Origin: Nocardiopsis potens DSM 45234
Lineage (GTDB): Bacteria > Actinomycetota > Actinomycetes > Streptosporangiales > Streptosporangiaceae
Direction: 5' to 3'
DNA: 47,222 nucleotides
Assembly (NCBI RefSeq): GCF_000341105.1
Contig: NZ_ANBB01000071.1
Span: 1-47,222, forward strand
Shown: positions 1 to 6,665 of the stretch, one piece after another
Layout of the letters: every line of letters begins with the position of its first letter
Position numbering within the stretch: position 1 is the stretch's first letter
The notes under the pieces: generated by a model
Seen by the model: the letters and a program-made list of their open reading frames with translations, nothing else
Databases searched by the model: none
Told to the model about the DNA's origin: nothing
Program-made: the position numbers and the translations under genes

Positions 1-330
1 GCCCGGATCGGCCCCCGGAAGCCCCGAATCGCCTTGATCGGGCCGGTGTTGGGGGGTTCGAGCGGCCCGGAAGGCCGGGAAGCAGGGGGCCGGAACCCGG
101 GAAGAGCAGGAGTGCGGACTAGATGTCGCTTTTGCCCTGCCGGAAGGGCCCGCCTTGGCCACTCTGGGTGATCGGTGAGGGGGTGGTGGGGGCTTCGGGG
201 CTTACTACTCGCTGGTAGATGTAATCGGGGTGCTGCCGGGGTGCGCAGGGCGCTCCCGCGCCCGCCCGATCCCCGCCGCGAACCGGGCATACAGGGATAA
301 GGCCCCTGGCGGGCCCAGGCGGGCCGGGCC
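1..330. repeat. Dispersed core element, copy 1 (left end outside window)
   Basis: This gene-free stretch is close to identical in long blocks with 29366-29690. The best conserved block contains cttactactcgctggtaga followed by tgtaatcggggtgctg, and later catacagggataaggc. Differences between the copies are scattered substitutions plus small length changes. On the minus strand both copies can be read into a frame ending in STPITSTSE, but the substitutions are not biased to synonymous sites, so I do not call a protein. The block is followed at 353 by short GC-rich repeats. Function is unknown; a structured RNA or a mobile non-coding repeat are both possible. Confidence 0.7.
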
Positions 331-352
331 GGTGGACGCGGCGCCCGGCCCC

Positions 353-735
353 TTCCCGCCTTCGCCGCCTGTTTGAACCCCTGCTTCGCGAGGTGCCGCG
401 CCCGACCGGCCGGCCGGTGCCCTTCCCGCCTTCGCCGCCTGCTTGAACCCTTGCCCCGTGGGGCGCCGCGCTCGGGCGACCGCCTCCGCTCCGCCCCTTC
501 CCGCCTTCGCCGCTTGTTTGGACCTTCGCTCCGTGGGGCGCCGCGCCCGGCTGGGGTGCCGCGCCCGGCTGGGGTGCCCGGCCCCGGCCCTACCTACGCC
601 GTCGCTGCCGGCCTGAACCTTCGCTTCGCGAGGTGCCGCGCCCGACCGGCCGGCCGGTCCCCACCGCTGCCTTTGCCGCCTGCTTGAACCCTCGCCCCGT
701 GGGGCGCCGCGCCCGGTGGGGCACCTCACGTCCCT
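353..735 (+). repeat. Array of about five imperfect 70-95 bp GC-rich repeats
   Basis: Units start at about 353, 423, 498, 590 and 662. Each carries a version of ttcccgccttcgccgcctg, then ttgaaccc, then a ggggcgccgcgcccg-like end, and some units end with the dyad accggccggt. Unit length varies because the end segment is expanded in places, for example a doubled gccgcgcccggctggggt near 540-575. Units abut with no unique spacers. The same family recurs at 29770-30285 in this orientation, and at 28690-29180 and 47143-47222 inverted. Open frames here (373-687, 633-1547) are by-products of the repeats. I see nothing else in 736-857. Confidence 0.75.
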
Positions 736-857
736 CGGCCTTCCCCGACCTTCCCCGAGGTTCCCCGGGGTCCTGGTTGCGACGGGCGCTTGACGGGAAG
801 CCGGTTGAGACGGCAGCGGCGCCGAGATCAAGGGGAGGGAGGGGGCGGGGACGTGGG

Positions 858-1436
858 TCAGTGCTCGGCGGTGCCGTCCTGGGCGGACTCGACCAGGTGC
901 CGGAAGGACTCCAGGTTGCGCAGGCTGTACCCGCCCTTCTCGCGCCAGGCCCACTCTTTGCGGATGGAGGAGGCGAAGCCCAGCTCCAGGGCGGTGTTGA
1001 AGTTCTCGTCGGAGTAGGTGAGCACGCAGCCCAGCAGCCGGTCCACCTCGTCCGGGACGGCCGCGGACAGCGGCAGCCGGCCGGTGATGTAGACGTCGCC
1101 CACCTCGTCGGCGGAGAACGCCATCCCGTAGGCGGCCTCGTTCTTCTGCAGCAGCCAGCGGTAGAAGCCGCCCTCGTTCTCGTCCGGGCGGCGGCAGAAG
1201 AACGACTTGACCAGCAGGCTGTGCTCGCCCACGTCCAGCCAGACCAGGGTCTTGAGCTTCCGCTGCCCGGGCAGCGTCACCAGGAACGCGCCCGGGCGGG
1301 GCCGCTCGTACTCCACCCCGGCCTCGGCCAGGGCCGCCTCGATGGCCGCCGCCGCGGCGGCGCGCGGGCCGTCCGGCAGGGCGTCCGCGTGCGGGCCGCC
1401 GTCCGGCCGCTCGGTCGGGTCAGTCGCCAACGTCAT
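858..1436 (-). CDS. YbjN domain-containing protein
   Basis: A 192-residue soluble protein with no signal peptide or membrane segment. After an Ala-rich N-terminus (residues 1-35) it has the YbjN/type III secretion chaperone-like fold signature: a strand-rich core around LKTLVWLDVGEHSLLVKSFF, then FYRWLLQKNEAAYGMAFS and an acidic helix ending in DRLLGCVLTYSDENFN. Members of this family usually sit beside mshA in actinomycetes, and here the gene lies 47 bp downstream of mshA on the same strand, so the two are probably cotranscribed. Biochemical function is unknown; a chaperone-like role is an inference from fold. The ATG at 1436 was chosen because the longer open frame upstream belongs to antisense of mshA. 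Confidence 0.85.
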   Translation of the reverse strand: MTLATDPTERPDGGPHADALPDGPRAAAAAAIEAALAEAGVEYERPRPGAFLVTLPGQRKLKTLVWLDVGEHSLLVKSFFCRRPDENEGGFYRWLLQKNEAAYGMAFSADEVGDVYITGRLPLSAAVPDEVDRLLGCVLTYSDENFNTALELGFASSIRKEWAWREKGGYSLRNLESFRHLVESAQDGTAEH

Positions 1437-1483
1437 GCCCCCATGGTGCCGTGCCGGTTCGGCCGGCGCGCGTCCGGGCGCGC

Positions 1484-2779
1484 TCAACAGGCGCGCACCT
1501 CGGCCAGCGGCTCCGCGCCGGAGCCCTCCGACACCAGCCCGCGGTAGGCGCCGAGCAGCCCGTCGGCCGTGGCCGACCAGCTCAGCCCGGCGGCGTGCGC
1601 GATGCCCGCCTCGCCCATCGCGGCGCGCAGCCGGGGCTTGCGGATGATCTCGTGCAGGGCGCGGGCGTAGTCGAGCGGGTCGTGCCCGTCGATCAGCACC
1701 CCCGAGGCGCCGTCGTGCACCGCCGTGGGCAGCCCGCCGACCCGCGCCGCCACCACCGGCGTCCCGCAGGCCTGCGACTCCACCGCGACCAGGCCGAAGG
1801 ACTCCGAGTGCGAGGGGACCACGGTCGCCGCGGCCGCCCGGTAGTAGTCGGCCAGCTCGGCGCGGGGCGCCGGCGGCTCCAGCCGGACGATGCCCGCGAT
1901 GCCCAGCGACCGGGCCAGCTCGGAGAGCCGGCGCGGCTCGTCGGCGCTTCCGGACAGCCCGCCGACCACCGCCACCACCAGCCGGCCGCGGAGCGAGGGG
2001 TCCTTCTCCAGCAGCAGGGCGGCGGCGCGCAGCAGCACGTCGGGGGCCTTGAGGCGCTGCACCCGGCCGACGAAGAGCAGCAGCTCGGCGTCGTCGGGCA
2101 GGCCGATCCGGCGCAGCGCCTCGATGCGCGGGCCGGGGGTGAACACGTCCAGGTCGACGCCGGGCGGGACGATCCCCACCCGCGCCGGGTCGGCGCCGTA
2201 GTGCAGGTCGAGCTGGCGGGCCTCGTCGTCGGTGTTGGCGACCAGCAGGTCGGCCTGGCGGACCAGCTGGTCCTCGCCGCGCACCCGGAGCTCCGGCTCG
2301 GGGGCGTCGCCCTCGGCCAGCGAGTGGTTCTTCACCCGGGCCAGGGTGTGCATCGACTGCACCAGCGGCACGCCCCAGCGCTGCGCGACGGCCATCCCGG
2401 CCCGCCCGGAGAGCCAGTAGTGGCCGTGCACCAGGTCGTAGTGGCCGGGGCCGTGCCCGGCCTCGGTGCGCAGCACACCGAAGGTGAACGGGCACAGGTA
2501 CCGGGCCAGTCCGACCTTGTCCAGCGGCCCGTAGGGCCCGGCCGCGATGTGCCGCACGGTGGCGCCCGGGGCGAGCTCCACCGCGGGCGGCTGCCCGGGG
2601 CGGGTCGCGCGGGTGAAGACGTCGACGGCGGCGCCGCGCTCGGCCAGCCGCCGGGCCACCTCGACGATGTAGACGTTCATGCCGCCCGCGTCGCCGGTTC
2701 CCGGCTGGTCGAGGGGGGAGGTGTGCATGCTCAGCATGGCCACGCGCAGGCCCTCGGCCCGCCCGCGCGGCTCCGGCAT
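1484..2779 (-). CDS. mshA: D-inositol-3-phosphate glycosyltransferase (mycothiol biosynthesis)
   Basis: A GT4-family GT-B glycosyltransferase of 431 residues that joins UDP-GlcNAc to 1L-myo-inositol-1-phosphate, the first committed step of mycothiol synthesis in the cytosol. It shows the MshA N-terminal MLSMHTSPLDQPGTGDAGGM motif, GHYWLSG, the SMHTLARVKN segment and the C-terminal nucleotide-sugar site PSHSESFGLVAVESQACGTP. Length is normal for the family. The ATG at 2779 gives MPEPRG and has a tggag ribosome site six bases upstream; the longer frame from 2860 lacks a site. A SigR-type promoter lies upstream (2846-2873). A YbjN-like gene follows on the same strand. Confidence 0.95.
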   Translation of the reverse strand: MPEPRGRAEGLRVAMLSMHTSPLDQPGTGDAGGMNVYIVEVARRLAERGAAVDVFTRATRPGQPPAVELAPGATVRHIAAGPYGPLDKVGLARYLCPFTFGVLRTEAGHGPGHYDLVHGHYWLSGRAGMAVAQRWGVPLVQSMHTLARVKNHSLAEGDAPEPELRVRGEDQLVRQADLLVANTDDEARQLDLHYGADPARVGIVPPGVDLDVFTPGPRIEALRRIGLPDDAELLLFVGRVQRLKAPDVLLRAAALLLEKDPSLRGRLVVAVVGGLSGSADEPRRLSELARSLGIAGIVRLEPPAPRAELADYYRAAAATVVPSHSESFGLVAVESQACGTPVVAARVGGLPTAVHDGASGVLIDGHDPLDYARALHEIIRKPRLRAAMGEAGIAHAAGLSWSATADGLLGAYRGLVSEGSGAEPLAEVRAC

Positions 2780-2845
2780 GTCCGGCTCCACTGGTCGTCG
2801 TCCCCTTCCCGCTCCGTGTCCCGCGCTCCGCGGAACCCCTCCGCA

Positions 2846-2873
2846 CAACAGGGAGGGCACACGGCGTGTTCCC
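2846..2873 (-). promoter_or_regulatory. Candidate SigR promoter of mshA
   Basis: Read on the minus strand this is gggaac, 18 bases, then gttgtg. It matches the thiol-stress sigma factor SigR consensus GGAAY-N18/19-GTT. Transcription would start near 2840, giving a leader of about 60 bases. mshA is a known SigR target in Streptomyces coelicolor, so the match has biological sense; the sigma factor itself is not in this window. Confidence 0.6.
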
Positions 2874-2930
2874 GATCATGGCGGAGGCGGGAGGGGGCGG
2901 TGGGAGCCGGGGTGGCCTCAGCGCCTCATC

Positions 2931-2993
2931 GATGATCTCGGCGTCGCGGGCCTGCCGAACCGTGCCGGCAAGGCCCGAAACGCCGAGATCGTC
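2931..2993. terminator. Long inverted repeat upstream of mshA and downstream of the esterase
   Basis: The left arm gatgatctcggcgt..gggcctgccg pairs with cggcaaggccc..acgccgagatcgtc across a short loop, with a few internal mismatches. It sits just past the stop of the minus-strand esterase at 3008, so it can act as its terminator. There is no T tract, as is usual in high-GC actinomycetes. The arm resembles that of the inverted repeat at 43687-43750. Confidence 0.65.
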
Positions 2994-3007
2994 GGTGAGG
3001 GGGCGCC

Positions 3008-4003
3008 TCAGTCGGCGGCCGGGGCGGGCCCGGCCGACCAGCCCTCGGTGAGGAAGGCCGCGGCCTCGGGGTAGGTGGGCTCCCACGCGGAGTAGGTGTG
3101 GCCGCCGGAGGGGAAGAGCGTCCGCACCGACATGCCGTGCGCGCGGAGCAGCCCGGCGAACCGCTCCGCCTCGCCGTGGATGCTGCCCTCCTGCAGCGGG
3201 GTGCGGTCCTCGGTGCCCTCGACCAGCATGAACCGGATGTCGCGCACGTCGGGGTCGCCGAGGAGCCGGTCCGGCGCGTGCGCGTCGGTGTCCCGGCCGA
3301 AGGTGCCGCTGGGGTCGTCCACCTTGAAGTACCCGGCCCAGCTGATGGCCTGCGCGTACAGGTCGGGGTGGCGCAGCGGGATGGCGGCCGCGGCGTAGCC
3401 GCCCATGGAGAACCCGCCGATGGCGCGGAGCGCCCGGGGGCGGCGGTTCTCGCCCTCGACGGCCTCGATCGCCTTCTCGGTGACGAAGGTCTCGATCCGG
3501 TAGTCGTCGTTGACCGCGTCGCCCCACTCGGTGTCGGCGCCGCCGACCTCCTGGCCGAACGGCGCGGCGATGACGAACTCGACGCCGGTGCGGCACATCT
3601 GCTCGTCCATCGCCTCGCCGACGCCGGATTCGATGATGTCGCGGTGCGTCCCGGTGGAGCCGTGCAGCAGGTAGAGCACGGGGAGGTCGGCGCTGTCCGG
3701 GCCGGGCGGCCGGTGCACCCAGATCGGGCGGCCGCCCTCCGGCGCGGCGGCGTCGGGGACGCGGAGCACCTCGTCCTCACCGGGCTGGTCGCACACGGCG
3801 ACGGAGCCCGGGCGGGGGTGCACCCCGGCGGCCGCCGGACCGCGGCCGGCCGGGCCGCCGTTCGGCACGCTCTCGGCGCCGGCCTGCGGGGCGGCCTCGG
3901 TCGGCCGGCCGGCGTCCTGCATCGCGGCCAGGGTGGCCGCGGCGGCCACGACGAGCGAGGACGACACCAGGACGGTGGCTCTGCGGGATAGCGAGCTGAA
4001 CAC
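3008..4003 (-). CDS. Secreted alpha/beta-hydrolase-fold esterase (antigen 85 / esterase D-like)
   Basis: A 331-residue protein beginning with a GTG at 4003 that gives VFSSLSRRATVLVSS and a hydrophobic Ala/Val stretch, a plausible signal peptide or lipid-free anchor; an agga site lies eight bases upstream. The mature part has LPVLYLLHGSTGT (oxyanion-hole side), the nucleophile elbow GGFSMGGYAAA, an acidic residue in LVEGTEDRT and the catalytic His in PSGGHTYSAW. This is the putative-esterase (PF00756) pattern shared by S-formylglutathione hydrolase, mycolyltransferase and feruloyl esterase families. Substrate cannot be told from sequence. It stands alone between an inverted repeat and a macro-domain gene. 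Confidence 0.8.
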   Translation of the reverse strand: MFSSLSRRATVLVSSSLVVAAAATLAAMQDAGRPTEAAPQAGAESVPNGGPAGRGPAAAGVHPRPGSVAVCDQPGEDEVLRVPDAAAPEGGRPIWVHRPPGPDSADLPVLYLLHGSTGTHRDIIESGVGEAMDEQMCRTGVEFVIAAPFGQEVGGADTEWGDAVNDDYRIETFVTEKAIEAVEGENRRPRALRAIGGFSMGGYAAAAIPLRHPDLYAQAISWAGYFKVDDPSGTFGRDTDAHAPDRLLGDPDVRDIRFMLVEGTEDRTPLQEGSIHGEAERFAGLLRAHGMSVRTLFPSGGHTYSAWEPTYPEAAAFLTEGWSAGPAPAAD

Positions 4004-4134
4004 GACCGCGATCCTATGGTCCGGAGCGGATGGGGCGGGTCCCGCGGGGCGGCCCCGGGCGGGGGCGGCGCGTGTGCCGCGCGAGGAGCGGAGCGGCGGG
4101 ATCTCGCACAGTGTAGTCGGTTGGCAGCATTCTG

Positions 4135-4650
4135 TCAGGAGTGGTCCAGTGCCTCCTGGAAGGCGGCGTAGGCGTCCGGGGTGAACAGCACGAACCGGAC
4201 CTCGCGGACGGAGCCCGCCGGGTGCGCGCGCACCTTGCGCACCGCGATCCGGGCCGCGGACTCCAGCGGCCACCGGTAGACCCCGGTGGAGACCGCGGGG
4301 AAGGCGACGCTGCGCGCGCCCAGCTCCTCGGCGACCGCCAGGGAGGAGCGGTAGCAGGAGGCCAGCACCTCGGACCGGTCCTGCTCGGCGCTGTACACCG
4401 GGCCGACGGTGTGGATCACCCAGCGGGCCGGCAGCCGCCCGGCGGTCGTCGCCACCGCCCGGCCGGCGGGCAGGCCGCGCCCGTAGGAGGAGGCACGCAG
4501 CCGCCGGCACTCGGCCAGGATCTCCGGGCCGCCCCTGCGGTGGATCGCGCCGTCCACCCCGCCGCCGCCGAGCAGGCCGGAGTTGGCCGCGTTCACCACC
4601 GCGTCCACCCGCTCCTCGGTGATGTCGCCCTGGACCAGTGAGACGTCCAT
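4135..4650 (-). CDS. Macro domain protein, probable O-acetyl-ADP-ribose deacetylase
   Basis: A 171-residue single macro domain of the MacroD/YmdB type. It has the ADP-ribose binding blocks VQGDITEERVDAVVNAANSG, LLGGGGVDGAIHRRGG and the phosphate loop FPAVSTGVYRWPLESAA. The family removes ADP-ribose from acidic side chains or hydrolyses O-acetyl-ADP-ribose in the cytosol. The ATG at 4650 has an aaggga site. The gene faces away from the blaI-like gene and no sirtuin or ADP-ribosyltransferase partner is nearby, so it is probably a housekeeping enzyme. Confidence 0.9.
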   Translation of the reverse strand: MDVSLVQGDITEERVDAVVNAANSGLLGGGGVDGAIHRRGGPEILAECRRLRASSYGRGLPAGRAVATTAGRLPARWVIHTVGPVYSAEQDRSEVLASCYRSSLAVAEELGARSVAFPAVSTGVYRWPLESAARIAVRKVRAHPAGSVREVRFVLFTPDAYAAFQEALDHS

Positions 4651-4915
4651 CCGCCCGCTCCCTTCCGCTTGCCCCGTGCTCCGGACGTTCTCCCCTGCCT
4701 ACCCGCTGAGGGGGGCGGGGTCGAGCGGGCGCGGCCCGGGGCGGGCGGACGGGCGGCGCCCGCGGCCGGTCCGCCCCGGCCGTCCGGCCGCCGCGCACCG
4801 CCCCCGGCGGCCCCCGCCGGACCCTCCGCCGGGCGCTCCGCCGTGTGCGGAATCTCCTCGCCGGACCCCTTGCCCTGCAGGGGAAGCAGAGGCTAACCCG
4901 GGGGTGCCACAGGGT

Positions 4916-4937
4916 GTAGTACTACCGGGCGTAGACT
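4916..4937 (+). promoter_or_regulatory. Candidate BlaI operator and promoter with leaderless start
   Basis: The palindrome gtagtactac (4916-4925) has the TACTA/TAGTA half-sites favoured by BlaI/MecI-type repressors and lies just ahead of a tagact -10 hexamer at 4932-4937. The ATG at 4945 falls seven bases after the -10, so the transcript is probably leaderless; no Shine-Dalgarno is present. The layout suggests autorepression. Confidence 0.5.
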
Positions 4938-4944
4938 CATCTGC

Positions 4945-5307
4945 ATGAATCGGCTCGGCGACCTTGAACGCGCGGTTATGGAGGTACTGTGGCAGCGAAG
5001 CGAGCCAATGACGGTACGCGAGGTGGGGCGCGCCCTGCATGAGCGCGACCTCGCGCACACGACCGTCATGACGGTCCTCGACCGCCTGGCCAAGAAGGGC
5101 GTCGTCGATCGGGCTCGTGAAGGTCGAGCGTGGAGGTACCGTCCGGCGGCCAGCCGGGAGTCCTACGTATCCGAGCTGATGTTCGACGCGCTCGGGCAGA
5201 CCGGAGACCGCGACGCGGCGCTCGCGGCCTTCGTCCGCTCCATGAGCGAGGACGAGGCCGAGGCGCTGCGCCGCGCCCTGGGGGAAATCGACGAGCCAAG
5301 GACGTAG
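4945..5307 (+). CDS. BlaI/MecI/CopY family transcriptional repressor
   Basis: A 120-residue winged-helix protein. The N-terminal MNRLGDLERAVMEVLW and MTVREVGRAL..TTVMTVLDRLAKKG are the recognition-helix region of the Penicillinase_R family; the C-terminal helix with FVRSMSEDEAEALRRAL provides dimerisation. It is followed four bases later by a membrane HExxH peptidase, the standard actinobacterial pair in which the membrane protease signals to the repressor. The family controls beta-lactamase or, in mycobacteria, a broader envelope and respiratory stress regulon. No beta-lactamase lies in the window. Confidence 0.92.
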   Translation: MNRLGDLERAVMEVLWQRSEPMTVREVGRALHERDLAHTTVMTVLDRLAKKGVVDRAREGRAWRYRPAASRESYVSELMFDALGQTGDRDAALAAFVRSMSEDEAEALRRALGEIDEPRT

Positions 5308-5311
5308 CCCG

Positions 5312-6250
5312 ATGGTCAGTGCCGCTCTGCTCGCCGCGATCGCGGTCGGTTGCTTCGTGGCCGCGGCACGCCTGCGACGGGCTTCCTGGCCCTACCGCGG
5401 CCCCTATGTGGCCGTCATCGCCTGGCAGGCGCTCGGACTCGCCTGGGGGATCTCCACCATCGGCGCGCTGCTCGCCTTCGGCCTGTCCGTCTACGGGCAG
5501 GGCGTGTTCGGCGGGCTGCTCGCGCTGATCGGCGACGCGTCCGCGCACGGCTTCTACCTCACCGGCGCCGCGAAGAGCCCGTTCGCACCGGTGCAGGTCG
5601 CCGCGATCCTGGTCGCGCTCGGCCTCACCCTGGTGCTGTTCTGCGGCCTGACCGCCTCCTTCGTCCAGGTGGTGCGGACCCGGCGCCGCCACCACGACCT
5701 GCTGGAACTGGTCGGCCGGGACGACCCGGGCGTGCCCGGCGCGCGCATCCTGGACCACCCGGCGGCCGCCGCCTACTGCCTGCCCGGGGTGCTCCGCTCC
5801 GAGGTGGTGATCAGCGCCGGCGCGCTGAAGGTGCTGGACGAGCGGGAGCTGGCCGCGGTCATCGCGCACGAGCACGCGCACCTGCGCCAGCGGCACGACC
5901 TGGTGCTGCTCCCGTTCTCCTCGCTGAAGCGGGCCTTCCCCCGGGTGCGGATCATGGAGGGCTACTACCGCACCGTGGCGCTGCTCATCGAGATGTGCGC
6001 CGACGACCAGGCGCGCCGGGAGCGCTCGCCCAAGGAGCTGGCCACCGCGCTGATGCGGTTCGGCGCCAACAACGCGCACACCCCGATCGGGGCGCTGGCC
6101 GCCACCTCCGAGCAGACCGAGGTGCTGGCCCGGGTGAAGCGGCTGCTCACCCCCGTCCGCGCGCTGACCCGCGCGCAGAGCGCCGCGGTGCTCTGCGGCG
6201 CGGCCCTGCTGATGGCGGTCACCGTCCTGCTCTGGCACGTCCCGGTCTGA
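5312..6250 (+). CDS. M56 family membrane metallopeptidase (BlaR1-like)
   Basis: A 312-residue integral membrane peptidase with about four hydrophobic segments: residues 1-20, two in 35-75, one near 90-120, and one at the C-terminus ending in LLWHVPV. The zinc site is VIAHEHAHLRQRHD, and the downstream MCADDQARR supplies the third ligand typical of M48/M56 proteases. It lacks the penicillin-binding sensor domain of true BlaR1, as do most actinobacterial homologues. It shares an operon with the repressor gene immediately upstream, so it probably cleaves or triggers cleavage of that repressor on an envelope signal. Confidence 0.88.
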   Translation: MVSAALLAAIAVGCFVAAARLRRASWPYRGPYVAVIAWQALGLAWGISTIGALLAFGLSVYGQGVFGGLLALIGDASAHGFYLTGAAKSPFAPVQVAAILVALGLTLVLFCGLTASFVQVVRTRRRHHDLLELVGRDDPGVPGARILDHPAAAAYCLPGVLRSEVVISAGALKVLDERELAAVIAHEHAHLRQRHDLVLLPFSSLKRAFPRVRIMEGYYRTVALLIEMCADDQARRERSPKELATALMRFGANNAHTPIGALAATSEQTEVLARVKRLLTPVRALTRAQSAAVLCGAALLMAVTVLLWHVPV

Positions 6251-6374
6251 CCGCCCCCTTCGGGGTGTGCCGGCCGGGCAGGGCACGAATCCGGCGCTTC
6301 GCGCGTTTACCCTGGGACCGGCGGCTTCGGGCCGGCGGGCACGGTTACGGCGCTACGAGTGCGGGGTCTCGGTT

Positions 6375-6665
6375 ATGGGTTTGATCTGGCAGGCCATCTA
6401 CATCGCCATCTTCGTGACGTCACTGTTCGCCCTGGTCGAGGCGGTGCGCACGCCCTCCCAGGCGTTCCCCGCGATGGACAAGCAGACCAAGGGCATGTGG
6501 GTGGCGATCCTCGGCGTCGGCACCGGCCTGTCACTCCTGGCCGCGCTGAGCGGAGGCGGGATGTTCACCTTCCTCGCCCTGGTCGCGGCGCTCATCTTCA
6601 TCCTCGACGTGCGCCCCGCCGTGCGCGGCGTCGGCCGCAGCGACGGCCCCTACGGTCCCTGGTAG
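6375..6665 (+). CDS. DUF2516 family small membrane protein
   Basis: A 96-residue protein with three hydrophobic helices (about 1-22, 40-58 and 60-78) and a soluble C-terminus. The spacing IYIAIFVTSLFALVEA, then AFPAMDKQTKGMW, then FILDVRPAVRG matches DUF2516, an actinobacterial family of unknown function. The last 135 bases overlap the 3' end of the convergent gene at 6531-8924. The ATG at 6375 was chosen because the next upstream in-frame starts lie in sequence with no protein character. Confidence 0.85.
   Translation: MGLIWQAIYIAIFVTSLFALVEAVRTPSQAFPAMDKQTKGMWVAILGVGTGLSLLAALSGGGMFTFLALVAALIFILDVRPAVRGVGRSDGPYGPW

Noticed and set aside
353-735. CRISPR array
   Set aside because: Units abut, vary in length and have no unique spacers; no cas genes.
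205-954. Minus-strand frames in the repeat arrays sharing the ending STPITSTSE with 29571-31010
   Set aside because: The shared ending comes from the duplicated DNA core; differences between copies are not biased to synonymous sites and the upstream parts are translated repeats.
858-3596. Single 912-codon minus-strand frame
   Set aside because: Only the last 192 codons are the YbjN gene; the rest is the wrong frame of mshA and the esterase.
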